A model generated the notes under the pieces. It saw nothing but the letters and a program-made list of their open reading frames with translations. It did no database searches and had not been told where the DNA came from. 64,000 bases of DNA, taken from assembly GCF_024655635.1 (NCBI RefSeq), contig NZ_JANLGI010000003.1:186001-250000 (forward strand). The letters run 5' to 3'. This document shows positions 8,217 to 16,372 of the stretch, in pieces. The stretch's first letter is position 1. Every line of letters starts with the position of its first letter. A program made the position numbers and the translations under genes. Source of the DNA: Allobosea sp. 47.2.35 (GTDB lineage: Bacteria; Pseudomonadota; Alphaproteobacteria; Rhizobiales; Beijerinckiaceae).

Positions 8217-8861
8217 TCAGCTCGCGGAGCGCCGCCTGGCGTCCGCCGCCTCGAAGAGCGCGATCTGGTCGGCCTGGGCTTTCCTGAAGGCCGGCCGGCC
8301 CGTGATGCGGACGACATAGGCCTCGCTCGCCGGCCGGTCGCCGAAGGCGCGAACCTTCTCGACCCGCAGCACATCCGCCATCAGCAGATCCGCGACGGTG
8401 AAGCGGCCGGCCGCGAGCCATTCCCGTTCGCTCAGGACCTGTTCGAGCTGGCCGAGGCGCAGGCGCATCCAGTCCGTGAGCTGATTGTCCCGCGCGCCGG
8501 TGACGGTCAGGAACCACCAGGGCACGGACACCATCTCGATCGAGTTGAGCGCGGCCAGCGTCCATTGCAGCGTTTCAGCCTCACCCACCGGATCGATCGG
8601 CATCAGCGCCTCGCTCTTCCGCGCCAGATGCAGCAGCCCCGCCCCGCTCTCGAACAGCTTCACCGCGCCATCGTCCAGGAACGGAATCTGGCCGAAGGGC
8701 TGGCACGCGAGATGATTGGTCTCGCGCCCATCGAAGGGAATGGTGCGGACGCCGTAGGCGAGCCCCGCCTCCTCGCAGGCCCATCGCAGCCTGAGGTCGC
8801 GCACGAAGCCGCGCGGGCCTTCAGGGACCCAGTCATAGCTCCAGATCGTCAGTTCGCTCAT
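8217..8861 (-). CDS. Glutathione S-transferase family protein
   Basis: This 214-aa protein has the two-domain GST layout. The thioredoxin-like N-terminal domain (about residues 1-78) carries the cis-proline and gamma-Glu contact region in FGQIPFLDDG followed by LFESGAGLLHLA. The helical C-terminal domain contains the typical FTVADLLMADVL N-capping/hydrophobic staple segment, followed by RPAFRKA. It would conjugate or reduce using glutathione in the cytoplasm; the substrate is unknown. I chose the start at 8861 (MSELTIWSYDW) rather than the ATG seven codons upstream because the beta-1 strand begins there. Its upstream region is the start of a 373-bp non-coding stretch. Confidence 0.88.
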   Translation of the reverse strand: MSELTIWSYDWVPEGPRGFVRDLRLRWACEEAGLAYGVRTIPFDGRETNHLACQPFGQIPFLDDGAVKLFESGAGLLHLARKSEALMPIDPVGEAETLQWTLAALNSIEMVSVPWWFLTVTGARDNQLTDWMRLRLGQLEQVLSEREWLAAGRFTVADLLMADVLRVEKVRAFGDRPASEAYVVRITGRPAFRKAQADQIALFEAADARRRSAS

Positions 8862-9234
8862 CGCGGCAGGCCTCTCCGACACGCGCCTATCCCGAACAAT
8901 CGCTGATCGCGGGTCGTCGTTCCATATCCCCGGCTGTCATCCGCCGGCAGCCGCGCTGGGAAAGGCAGGAAAACCGGACCCGGCTCCGTGCTTGCGCGCC
9001 ATCGGCGCGTTAATGGCTGCGTAGGTTAATCAGGCCTTTCAGCATAACCAACAATTAATGGTTACCAATTGGTTTTATGATCGATGCAAATCGTTACTTC
9101 CGGCTTTGAACAAGGTTGATCCTGATTTTTACTTAGGCTCGGCGCAGCCCGAATACATAAATTTGTACGTTTCCATTTCAGCTCGAATCCATCCGCCGCC
9201 GCGCATCGTCTCCCCGGGACAGAAAGGGGACGAC
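8862..9234. other. Non-coding divergent region with an A+T-rich core
   Basis: This stretch separates the GST gene (minus) from the BTLCP protease gene (plus). I see no coding sequence with family resemblance. About 9020-9180 is clearly richer in A and T than the surroundings, and it contains a perfect 10-bp palindrome (accaattggt, 9064-9073) close to an overlapping inverted repeat of aacca/tggtt elements. It most likely carries the promoter and control sites of the protease gene. An apparent in-frame extension of that gene back to 9058 has no signal-peptide character. Confidence 0.5.
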
Positions 9235-9870
9235 ATGCTCTCACTCCATCGCAATCTGCTTGGTACCGCTCTCGCCGCCATGATCATGATGACCGGGGCA
9301 GGCACGGCCCAGGCTCAGGGTTCGGCCGGCATTCCCGTCGCGAGCCTCCCGGCCGAAGCCTCCGGCGACGCCCGCGCGCCCTATGCCTGGACGGATTTCT
9401 GCAAGCGCACGCCGTCGGAATGCCGCGTCGATACCCGTGAGGCCGAACGGATCGAGCTGAACGCCAAGACCTGGAAGACGATCGTCGGCGTTAACACCAA
9501 CACCAATCGCGAGATCGAGGCGATCACCGACGAGGACCATTGGGGCGTCGTCGATCGCTGGGACATCCCGACGGACGGCAAGGGCGATTGCGAAGACTAC
9601 GTCCTGCTGAAGCGCAAGCGCCTGGCCGAGGCCGGCCTGCCGCGCCGCGCCATGCTCGTCACCGTCGTGATCGACGAGGAGAATGCCGGCCACGCCGTGC
9701 TGATGATCCGCACCGATCGCGGCGACTTCATCCTCGACAACAAGCGCAATGCAATCCTGCCCTGGAGCCAGACCGGCTACGTCTACGTCAAGCGCGAGTC
9801 GCAGTATCGCACGGGCTGGACCTCGCTCGGCGGCGCGCAGACCCCGACGGTCGCTTCGGTGCAGCGTTGA
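9235..9870 (+). CDS. Secreted bacterial transglutaminase-like cysteine peptidase (BTLCP, DUF920 type)
   Basis: The 211-aa protein starts with a signal peptide (MLSLHRNLLGTALAAMIMM, cleavage near AQAQG) and has the papain-like triad of the BTLCP family: Cys in GDCEDYVLLK, His in GHAVLMI and Asp in FILDNKRN. Family members are periplasmic proteases; the best known, LapG, cleaves surface adhesins under cyclic-di-GMP control, but most homologues of this short type are uncharacterised. The start at 9235 is supported by a purine-rich ribosome site (aaagggga) 5 nt before it. No LapD-like partner or large adhesin is visible nearby, so I would not call it LapG. Confidence 0.88.
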   Translation: MLSLHRNLLGTALAAMIMMTGAGTAQAQGSAGIPVASLPAEASGDARAPYAWTDFCKRTPSECRVDTREAERIELNAKTWKTIVGVNTNTNREIEAITDEDHWGVVDRWDIPTDGKGDCEDYVLLKRKRLAEAGLPRRAMLVTVVIDEENAGHAVLMIRTDRGDFILDNKRNAILPWSQTGYVYVKRESQYRTGWTSLGGAQTPTVASVQR

Positions 9871-9967
9871 TGAAGACCGCCGCAGCTCGGTTACGAATGC
9901 GGCCATAACGACGGCGAGGCTCGGTCACGTCCCCACCCACCCGTCCCCAAGGATCGGGTTTCGCCAA

Positions 9968-9998
9968 GGGCCGGCTTTCCCCAGCGGGAAGCCGGCCC
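9968..9998. terminator. Hairpin terminator between converging genes
   Basis: Ten-bp arms (9968-9977 and 9989-9998) flank an 11-nt loop and can be extended inward with one bulge. On the plus strand the stem is followed by gcttcgttt. It lies between the BTLCP protease gene and the converging gamma carbonic anhydrase gene and could serve both. Confidence 0.6.
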
Positions 9999-10014
9999 GC
10001 TTCGTTTCGGGATG

Positions 10015-10545
10015 TCAGTCCAGCCGTTCGAGCCCGGCCGCGAACTGCCGCCAGCGCTGGACATAAGCTTTCGCCGAGGCGGTGATCCCTGCCGCCGCCT
10101 TGTCGTCGAGCGTCCGGATCGCGCGGGCCGGCGAGCCGACGATCAGCGAATTGTCGGGGAATTCCTTGCCTTCCGTCACCAGCGCATTGGCGCCGACGAG
10201 GCTGTTGCGGCCGATCTTCGCACCGTTGAGCACGGTCGCGCCCATGCCGACCAGGCTGTTCTCGCCGATCGTGCAGCCATGCAGGATGGCGCGATGGCCG
10301 ATCGTGCAATTGGCGCCGACCGTCAGCGGATAACCCATGTCGGTATGGAGCACGCAGCCTTCCTGGAGATTGCTGCCCTCGCCGATGGTGATCCACTCGT
10401 TGTCGCCACGCAGCACCGCGCCGAACCAGATTCCCACTCCGGCCGCGAGCCTGACCCGCCCGATGACATGCGCATCGGGCGCAAGCCACCACTCTCCAGC
10501 CTTCGCGGTTTCGGGCCTTGTTCCATCGAGCGCATAGAGGGGCAT
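10015..10545 (-). CDS. Gamma-class carbonic anhydrase family protein
   Basis: The 176-aa protein is a left-handed beta-helix trimer-forming enzyme. The hexapeptide-repeat register is visible from about residue 20 to 135. The putative zinc histidines are in LHTDMGYPL and TIGHRAILHGC, and the RGDNEWITIG block is typical of the YrdA/PaaY/CaiE group. Members may hydrate CO2 or act as acyl-carrier accessory proteins, so the exact reaction is uncertain. The closest annotated homologues are single-copy housekeeping genes. A small membrane-protein gene lies 54 bp upstream on the same strand. Confidence 0.9.
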   Translation of the reverse strand: MPLYALDGTRPETAKAGEWWLAPDAHVIGRVRLAAGVGIWFGAVLRGDNEWITIGEGSNLQEGCVLHTDMGYPLTVGANCTIGHRAILHGCTIGENSLVGMGATVLNGAKIGRNSLVGANALVTEGKEFPDNSLIVGSPARAIRTLDDKAAAGITASAKAYVQRWRQFAAGLERLD

Positions 10546-10599
10546 CGGCTTGTCCTGACGGTTCGAGCCCTCAGGATTGCAGGCGGGCGGCGCCTGCCG

Positions 10600-10926
10600 T
10601 CAAGCGCCGAGCAGGTGCAGAAGGTCTAGCACGACCCGGCCCGAGACCAGGCTCCAGATGCCGGCCGTCAAGCCGGCGAGCATGAGGAAGGAGAACGGCC
10701 GCCCGTCGCTCTGTCGGCCCTGCACCAGGCTGCGCAGGATCAGGAATGGTGCGCTGAACACGACCACCGGCACGCTGGCGACGGCGGTGAGGCCGCCGGC
10801 CTGGAGCAGTTTGAAATCGGCGCGCCGCTCCGTGAACAGTTCGAACGCGCTCGCCAGAAGCCCTGCAAAGGCGAAGCCGAGGAACAGGGATTGCAGCGCC
10901 TCGACGGCGGAAGGCTGGATGGTCAC
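10600..10926 (-). CDS. Small integral membrane protein, uncharacterised
   Basis: The 108-aa protein has three probable transmembrane helices (about residues 12-30, 44-64 and 80-104) and no enzymatic motif. Segments such as FAFAGLLASAFELFTERRADFKLL and LMLAGLTAGIWSLVSG suggest one of the small Hyphomicrobiales-only membrane families; I think of DUF6949 but am not sure. It lies upstream of the gamma carbonic anhydrase gene on the same strand and may be cotranscribed with it. Function unknown. Confidence 0.65.
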   Translation of the reverse strand: MTIQPSAVEALQSLFLGFAFAGLLASAFELFTERRADFKLLQAGGLTAVASVPVVVFSAPFLILRSLVQGRQSDGRPFSFLMLAGLTAGIWSLVSGRVVLDLLHLLGA

Positions 10927-11089
10927 GGACGCAAACTCTCGACCAGAGCGACGCCTGAACCTGCCGCATGGTCCACGGCCTGTGAAGGACAGAGTTTACC
11001 GATGGTTAACCCTACCGGCGCGGTTATGGTTTACGCGGCATTAAGCCGGCGGTGATTCAGTGGTTGCGACTTGATTGCAAGGCACCGGA

Positions 11090-11809
11090 ATGACCGCATC
11101 GCTGCCCTATCACCGGCCTGGCCACCAGGCCGCCCATCTGACCTCGATGGTGCGCATGCGCCTGCAGCAGAAGGCCGCCCCTCTGCCGCGGGCAGATTGG
11201 GCGCTCCTGAAGGCGGTGCTGCTGATCGTGACGGCCGGTGCGCTGGCGACGGCGCTGGCCGTCTATCTCACCCATCGCCGCGACGAGCCGGTCACGGCGC
11301 CGCAGCCGGCCCGCGTCGGCGAAGTCGCCCTGATGATCCCGAAGGACCTCACCGGCATCGAGGATGATGGCGAGACGAGCCGACTCGTCGGCATGGTGCG
11401 GCTGCGTCTGGATTGGCCGAGCCTGGGCCCGGCCCAACCGAACAATCGCAGACGGCTGCTGATCACGCTGAGCCCGCCCGACCGGGTCAACGAGCCCGCC
11501 CGCCAGCTCGCGACCTATGCCCGCTTCCTGACGCCGACCGTCTGGTCCAATCCCGGCGGCCTCGTGGTGCGCGGCTTCCGCAAGGGCTCACCCTTCGAGA
11601 ACGATGAGTTCTACGTTTCCGTCCCGGACGGCAAGGGCTTCGCCGCGCGCTGCCCGATCGATACCGGCTCCGGCCTCGAGGAGCCCTGCCGCATTACCTT
11701 CCAGCATCGCGGCATGGATGTGAACATCCGCTTCCCCCGCACCATCATCGCCGACTGGGCGCTGATGCTCGGCGGCGTCAGGCGGACGCTCGACGGGCTG
11801 ATCCGCTGA
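11090..11809 (+). CDS. Uncharacterised single-pass membrane-anchored protein
   Basis: The 239-aa protein has a cytoplasmic N-terminus of about 40 residues, one transmembrane helix (about residues 42-64, LLKAVLLIVTAGALATALAV) and a soluble C-terminal part of about 170 residues on the far side. The latter has a beta-rich pattern (VRLRLDWPS, RRLLITLSPPD, GLVVRGFRKGSPF, DEFYVSVPDGKGFAARCP) and two cysteines (in ARCPIDTG and EPCRITF) that could form a disulfide. I do not recognise the family. The start at 11090 is used because the ATG at 11075 adds only five residues. A perfect hairpin closes the transcript at 11816-11840. Confidence 0.65.
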   Translation: MTASLPYHRPGHQAAHLTSMVRMRLQQKAAPLPRADWALLKAVLLIVTAGALATALAVYLTHRRDEPVTAPQPARVGEVALMIPKDLTGIEDDGETSRLVGMVRLRLDWPSLGPAQPNNRRRLLITLSPPDRVNEPARQLATYARFLTPTVWSNPGGLVVRGFRKGSPFENDEFYVSVPDGKGFAARCPIDTGSGLEEPCRITFQHRGMDVNIRFPRTIIADWALMLGGVRRTLDGLIR

Positions 11810-11815
11810 CGTAAT

Positions 11816-11840
11816 CGAGGAAGCCGCACCGGCTTCCTCG
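11816..11840. terminator. Perfect 11-bp stem hairpin between converging genes
   Basis: Arms 11816-11826 and 11830-11840 are exactly complementary around a 3-nt loop. It starts 7 bp after the plus-strand stop and ends 21 bp before the stop of the converging DUF3126 gene. There is no T run, so it may be a Rho-assisted or 3'-end-protecting structure. Confidence 0.55.
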
Positions 11841-11861
11841 CAATCGCTATGGCTGAGCGCC

Positions 11862-12074
11862 TCAGTCCTCGAGATCGACGTCGAGGATCGCCATGGTGAA
11901 ATTGAACGAGCGGTCGCCGTCCTCGTCGTCGACATGGATGATGCCGATGAACTCCTCACCCAGATAGACCTCGGCCGAGTCGGTCTTCTTCATCCGGGCG
12001 CGCACGCTGATCGCGTGGTTGTTGAAGGTGCGGCGCAGATAGGTTTCGAGCTTGGCGAGTTCTGTCTTGTCCAC
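11862..12074 (-). CDS. DUF3126 family protein
   Basis: The 70-aa protein (VDKTELAKLETYLRRTFNN, then VRARMKKTDSAEVYLGEEFIG and DDEDGDRSFNFTMAILDVDL) matches the small, acidic, strongly conserved DUF3126 family of alphaproteobacteria. Its role is unknown; it is soluble and probably cytoplasmic. The start is a GTG at 12074 with an agga motif upstream. A much longer in-frame reading back to 12338 is rejected because it runs into the coding region of the divergent serine hydrolase gene and lacks family similarity. Confidence 0.82.
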   Translation of the reverse strand: MDKTELAKLETYLRRTFNNHAISVRARMKKTDSAEVYLGEEFIGIIHVDDEDGDRSFNFTMAILDVDLED

Positions 12075-12244
12075 GGTCCTGGATCCTTTCGAATTGGCCG
12101 GGAGCGATGCCACGGCAGGCCACGAAGGGCAAGCGAAAGCAGCCGCTGCCGGCATGGCAGGCCCCATCCAGCCGGTGGTTGTGGATGCCATGCGGAATCG
12201 TGCCATGTTCGCGAACCTCCGGAACCTTGACGGACCTTGAGACC

Positions 12245-13621
12245 ATGAAGCCGTGGCTTGCCCCCGCCCTCGACTATGTCGTGTCCTGGCTCGATTTCCA
12301 GCGCAGCCACCACGAGCAGCCAGGCTGCGCCGTCGCAATCGCCAATGACGGCGAGATCGTGCTGGAAGCCGCCTTCGGCAGCGCTGACCTCGCGACCGGC
12401 GAAGCGCTGACGCCGCGCCACGGCTTCCGCATCGCCTCCCATTCCAAAAGCTTCACCTCGGCCGGCATCCTGCGCCTCGTCGACGAGGGGCGCCTGCGGC
12501 TCGACGACGAGGTCGGCAGCCTGATCGACGGTCTGCACCCGGAGGTTGCCAGGGTCACCGTCGGCCAGGTTCTCTCGAATAGCGCCGGTCTGACCCGCGA
12601 CGGCCCCGATGCCGGCCAGTTCCTCGACCGCAAGCCCTTCTGCAGCAAGGCGGAACTGCTCGCAGATCTCGCGAAGCCCCCGGTCCTGCCCAGCTCGCAG
12701 CGCTTCAAATACTCGAACCACGGCTTTGGCCTACTCGGCCTCGTCATCGAGGCCGTGACCGGCCAGAGCTACAATGAATGGATCACCGACGAGGTCGTCG
12801 CCAAGGTCGGTCTCACCGAGACCAAGCCCGATATCGGTCTCTGGGGCCATCGGCCGATGGCGAAAGGCCATACCGGCAGGCAATTGCTCGGCCGGCGCAT
12901 GGTCATCCCGGCCGATAATCATTGCCATGCCATGGCTTCCGCCACCGGCTTCGTCGGGACCGCCGCCGATGTCGCGCGCTATTTCGCGCAGCTCTCGCCC
13001 CATGCCGAGCGCAGCATCCTCTCCGCGAAGAGCCGCCGCGAGATGGTCCGCCGGCTCTGGCCGGACGACGAATCCAGCCTCGGCCGCCACTACGGGCTCG
13101 GCACGATTTCCGGTGGCGAGGGGGATTGGCGCTGGGTCGGCCACTCCGGCGGCTTCCAGGGCTTCATCACCCGCACCGCGATCATCCCGAAACAGGGCCT
13201 GACGATCTCCGTCCTGACCAATGCCATCGACGGCCTCGCACATCCCTGGCTCGACGGCGTCGCCCATATCCTGAAGGTCTTTGCCGAGCGCGGCGGCCCG
13301 TCTGCCCAGACGCGGGACTGGACCGGGCGCTGGTGGACGCTCTGGAGCGCGACCGATCTCGTCCCCGTCGCCGATCGCGTGCTCTGCGCCGCGCCTGCAC
13401 TGCTCACGCCCTTCCTCGATGCCGCCGAGATCGCCATCGAAGCCCCCGATCAAGGCCGCATCGTGCGCGCCTCCGGCTTCCACAGCCCCGGCGAGACCGT
13501 CGCGCTGGAGCGCGAGGGCGGTAAGGTGCGCTCGGTCAGGATGGCCGGCTCGCGCCTGCTCGATGCAGACGCGATGCGCACCGAGATGGAAGAACGCTAC
13601 GGCGGCAAGGCGGGCGTCTAG
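12245..13621 (+). CDS. Serine hydrolase, class C beta-lactamase/penicillin-binding-protein-like
   Basis: The 458-aa protein has the serine beta-lactamase fold. The S-x-x-K nucleophile motif is SHSK (about residue 68), the second Y-x-N motif is YSNHGF, and the third motif reads HSGG in VGHSGGFQGF. Members include esterases, D-aminopeptidases and cell-wall enzymes, so a true beta-lactamase role is not implied. No convincing signal peptide is seen, which favours a cytoplasmic esterase or peptidase. About 110 extra C-terminal residues beyond the catalytic domain form a beta-rich tail. The start at 12245 (MKPWLAPALDYV) is preferred over the ATG at 12107, whose extra 46 residues look random. Confidence 0.85.
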   Translation: MKPWLAPALDYVVSWLDFQRSHHEQPGCAVAIANDGEIVLEAAFGSADLATGEALTPRHGFRIASHSKSFTSAGILRLVDEGRLRLDDEVGSLIDGLHPEVARVTVGQVLSNSAGLTRDGPDAGQFLDRKPFCSKAELLADLAKPPVLPSSQRFKYSNHGFGLLGLVIEAVTGQSYNEWITDEVVAKVGLTETKPDIGLWGHRPMAKGHTGRQLLGRRMVIPADNHCHAMASATGFVGTAADVARYFAQLSPHAERSILSAKSRREMVRRLWPDDESSLGRHYGLGTISGGEGDWRWVGHSGGFQGFITRTAIIPKQGLTISVLTNAIDGLAHPWLDGVAHILKVFAERGGPSAQTRDWTGRWWTLWSATDLVPVADRVLCAAPALLTPFLDAAEIAIEAPDQGRIVRASGFHSPGETVALEREGGKVRSVRMAGSRLLDADAMRTEMEERYGGKAGV

Positions 13622-13675
13622 CCCGCCACGCATTCGCCGCCTTCCGGTCGCAGCCTTCGTACCGAGGGCTGGCCG

Positions 13676-14014
13676 ATGCGTGTTCTTGCCTCGATGATCG
13701 CCGCTGTCCTGATCGCGGGAGCGACGGTCGCGCGCGCCCATCAGGCCCCGCGGGGCTGGGATTACCCGTTCTACTGCTGCCTCGATTCCGACTGCGCCCA
13801 GATCGAGGCGGAGGCCGTCCGGGAAGTCACGGGCGGCTTCGTCGTGACGATCGCGCCGGGCAAGCACCCGATGTGGTCGAGCGAGCGCAAGAAACCGCTC
13901 ACGCTCGAAATCCCGCAGGACAAGGCCAAGCAATCGCCGGACGGCCACTGGCATCTCTGCATCGACGATTCCGGCGAACTGCTCTGCTTCTTCGCGCCGG
14001 GCAACGATTCCTGA
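13676..14014 (+). CDS. Small secreted cysteine-rich protein, uncharacterised
   Basis: The 112-aa protein begins with a clear signal peptide (MRVLASMIAAVLIAGATVARA, cleavage before HQAP) and a mature part with six cysteines or so (YCCLDSDC, HLCID, LLCFF). The GWDYPFYCCLDSDCAQI and WHLCIDDSGELLCFF pieces belong to a small periplasmic family widespread in Hyphomicrobiales, whose function is unknown. Disulfide bonding in the periplasm is likely. It lies between the serine hydrolase gene and a converging SHMT-like gene, 12 bp from the latter's stop. Confidence 0.75.
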   Translation: MRVLASMIAAVLIAGATVARAHQAPRGWDYPFYCCLDSDCAQIEAEAVREVTGGFVVTIAPGKHPMWSSERKKPLTLEIPQDKAKQSPDGHWHLCIDDSGELLCFFAPGNDS

Positions 14015-14026
14015 GGCCGGCGACGC

Positions 14027-15349
14027 TCACCGCATGAAATGCAGCTCTCGAAACCGGCCACGAAACGCCGTCACGTCCTTCGCAACCGCCTCGGCCGGGC
14101 GCGAGCCGTTCAGCCCCTCGGCGATATAACCGGCGAGTTCCGGCATATCCGCCGCCGTCATGCCGAAGCGGACGATCTCCGGGGTGCCCAACCTGAGGCC
14201 GTTGACGTCGCCTTCCACCGCCGGCAACGGCAGGCCGATGCCGCAGGAGAGGATGTTGACGGCGCGCAGCTTCTTCGCCGCCGCCTGCCCGCCGCCATAG
14301 GCCGAGGCCTCGATCGCGAACTGGTGCGAGGTCGTCATGCCCCGGTCGCGGGCGAAGACCGGCACCTGCCGCTCACTGAGTGCCTCGGCCAGGGCCTTCG
14401 CCGTCTTCGCCATCTTCTGCGCATAGGCGCGGCCATGCGCCTTCCAGTCGAGCAGCGAGACGGCGAGCGAGGCCGATTTCGCGGCGTCGAAATTGGCGGT
14501 GAGGCCGGGATAGGCGATGGCGTCGAGCTTCCGGGCAATCTCGGCATCGTTGGTCACGATCAGGCCAGAAGGCGGTCCGCCCAGGCTCTTATAGGTGCTC
14601 ATCGTCATCAGATGGGCGCCCTCCTCCAAGGGCTGCTGCCAGCCATGGCCGGCGATCATGCCGGACATATGCGCTGCATCGAACAGAACGATCGCCCCGA
14701 TCTCGTCGGCGATGGCTCGGATCTCGCGGATCGGATGCGGGAAGAGATTGAGGCTGCCGCCGATCGAGATCAGCTTCGGCTTGAGGCGCAGCGCGTCCGC
14801 CCGCAGCTTCTCGACATCGACTGTATAGCGCACCGGATCGATCGGCGCGGGATGGGTGATGATGCCATAGAGCCCGGCCGCGCCGGCGCCGTGATGGGTG
14901 ACATGCCCGCCGATCTCGCCGGGCGGCGCGATGATGCAGTCGCCTGCCTTGGCCGCGATCATGAAGGCGTAGAGATTGGCGATGGCACCGGAAGGCACGC
15001 GGATTTCGGCATATGTCGCGCCGAACACCTCCGCCGCGAGCTCGGCGGCGATGATCTCGATCTGCTCGATCGCCTCCAGCCCCATCTCGTATTTGTCGCC
15101 GGGATAGCCGAGCGAGGGCCGCGCCCCGATCCCCGCCGAGAGCAGCGCCTCGGCCTTCGGGTTCATGACATTGGTCGCCGGGTTGAGATTGACGCAGTCG
15201 CGCTCGTGGATCGTCCGATTCTCGATAGCCAGCGCATCGATCCGCGCCGCGATCGCATCGAGCGGCTGGCTCGCCGTCTCAGCCGCGACCTTGAGCACAT
15301 AATCCTCGCTCGCTTGGGGAACCCAGTCGCGCCTGCCCAGTGCCGTCAT
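14027..15349 (-). CDS. Serine hydroxymethyltransferase-like PLP enzyme, divergent paralogue
   Basis: This fold-type I pyridoxal-phosphate enzyme is built like GlyA: DAAHMSGMIAGH supplies the cofactor-ring Asp and His, and MSTYKSLGGPPSG contains the Schiff-base Lys. It differs from housekeeping GlyA in key places, for example TYKSLGG instead of THKTLRG and GARPSLGYPGDKYEMG in the substrate-binding loop. Such proteins include alpha-methylserine aldolases and hydroxymethyltransferases; I recall reports of these from Bosea, Ralstonia and Variovorax. The start at 15349 (MTALGRRDWVP) has a gggaga ribosome site. A LysR-type gene is divergent from it, which fits an inducible catabolic role rather than C1 housekeeping. 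Confidence 0.8.
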   Translation of the reverse strand: MTALGRRDWVPQASEDYVLKVAAETASQPLDAIAARIDALAIENRTIHERDCVNLNPATNVMNPKAEALLSAGIGARPSLGYPGDKYEMGLEAIEQIEIIAAELAAEVFGATYAEIRVPSGAIANLYAFMIAAKAGDCIIAPPGEIGGHVTHHGAGAAGLYGIITHPAPIDPVRYTVDVEKLRADALRLKPKLISIGGSLNLFPHPIREIRAIADEIGAIVLFDAAHMSGMIAGHGWQQPLEEGAHLMTMSTYKSLGGPPSGLIVTNDAEIARKLDAIAYPGLTANFDAAKSASLAVSLLDWKAHGRAYAQKMAKTAKALAEALSERQVPVFARDRGMTTSHQFAIEASAYGGGQAAAKKLRAVNILSCGIGLPLPAVEGDVNGLRLGTPEIVRFGMTAADMPELAGYIAEGLNGSRPAEAVAKDVTAFRGRFRELHFMR

Positions 15350-15438
15350 CTCGCTTGTCTCCCGAACCAACCAAACCCCTTGTTACCGCCATAACAGCGG
15401 TTTGCCGGCCCGCGTGCAAACGAGTATTCATCGCTTGC

Positions 15439-15459
15439 AGGCTGAGGAATTCTCAGCCT
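15439..15459. promoter_or_regulatory. Perfect inverted repeat upstream of the LysR-type gene, candidate operator
   Basis: The 8-bp arms (15439-15446 aggctgag and 15452-15459 ctcagcct) are exactly complementary around a 5-bp centre gaatt. It sits 17 bp before the proposed TTG start of the regulator and about 90 bp from the start of the divergent SHMT-like gene. Position and symmetry fit an autoregulatory LysR recognition site, though the classical T-N11-A spacing is only loosely met. Confidence 0.5.
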
Positions 15460-15476
15460 CGACCTGGAGCCTCGCC

Positions 15477-16367
15477 TTGCCGGTCAAGCCGCCACGCCCG
15501 CGCCTGCCATCGCTCAATGCGCTCCGTGCCTTCGAGGCTGCGGCACGCCTGGAAAGCTTCGCCAAGGCCGCCGACGAGATCGGCGTCACGGCCGGCGCCG
15601 TCACCCAACAGATCAGGCAGCTCGAAGCGACCTTGGGCTTCGCGGTCTTCCGCCGCCTGCCCCAAGGCGTCGCCCTGACCGATGCCGCCCGCGAGGCCCT
15701 GCCGCGCCTGACGCGCGGTTTCGACATGCTGGGGCAGGCAGTGCAGGCTTTGCGCGAGGCACAGCCGCATCGGCCGCTCGCCATCGCAGCCCTGCCCTGC
15801 ATTGCCCAGCTCTGGCTCTCGCCGCGCCTGCCCGCGCTGCAGGCCGCGTTCCCGGACCTGCAGATCTCGATCTCGGCGATGGAGGAACCGCCCGATCCGC
15901 AGCGCGATCCCTACGATCTCTCGCTGTTCTATCGGGAGGCAGCTCCACAGGGCGGTGGGGTCCAACTGGCGGGCGACGCGATCCTGCCCGTCTGCGCGCC
16001 CGCTCTCGCCGCAAGGCTCGCGACACCCGCCGATCTCACTGCGCAGACACTGCTGCACGATGCGGTCTGGCGCGGTGACTGGGCGCGCTGGCTCGCCTAC
16101 GCCGCGCCGGGCACCAAGGTCGACCCAAGCCGTGGCCCAGCCTTCTCGCTTTACAGCTTGGCGCTCGATGCCTGCCTGTCGGGTTCAGGGGTCTTGATGG
16201 GGCGCATGAGCCTCGTCGCCCCCCATATCAGAACGGGGAGGCTGGTCGCGCCCTTCCCACAGGCCATGCCGACGCCGGACCGGCTGACGCTCGCGACCGC
16301 GACGGCTGCCGGCGCGCATCCGCGCCGGGCCGAGATTATGGAATGGCTCGCCGGCTCGACCGGCTGA
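15477..16367 (+). CDS. LysR-family transcriptional regulator, GcvA-like
   Basis: The 296-aa protein has an N-terminal winged helix-turn-helix (LNALRAFEAAARLESFAKAA, VTAGAVTQQIRQLE, LGFAVFRRLPQG) and a periplasmic-binding-like effector domain from about residue 85. The PSLNALRAFEAAARL opening is typical of the GcvA/AmpR subgroup. I favour the TTG at 15477 as start because the usual distance to the helix-turn-helix is then kept and a ggag ribosome site precedes it; an ATG-type reading from 15402 would put coding sequence over the inverted repeat at 15439-15459. It is divergent from the SHMT-like gene, its most likely target. It converges with cysE with only 5 bp between stops. Confidence 0.88.
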   Translation: MPVKPPRPRLPSLNALRAFEAAARLESFAKAADEIGVTAGAVTQQIRQLEATLGFAVFRRLPQGVALTDAAREALPRLTRGFDMLGQAVQALREAQPHRPLAIAALPCIAQLWLSPRLPALQAAFPDLQISISAMEEPPDPQRDPYDLSLFYREAAPQGGGVQLAGDAILPVCAPALAARLATPADLTAQTLLHDAVWRGDWARWLAYAAPGTKVDPSRGPAFSLYSLALDACLSGSGVLMGRMSLVAPHIRTGRLVAPFPQAMPTPDRLTLATATAAGAHPRRAEIMEWLAGSTG

Positions 16368-16372
16368 GCGCA

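Noticed and set aside
11862-12338. Longer start for the DUF3126 gene
   Set aside because: The 88 extra residues overlap the start of the divergent serine hydrolase gene and have no family match; a GTG at 12074 fits the known protein length.
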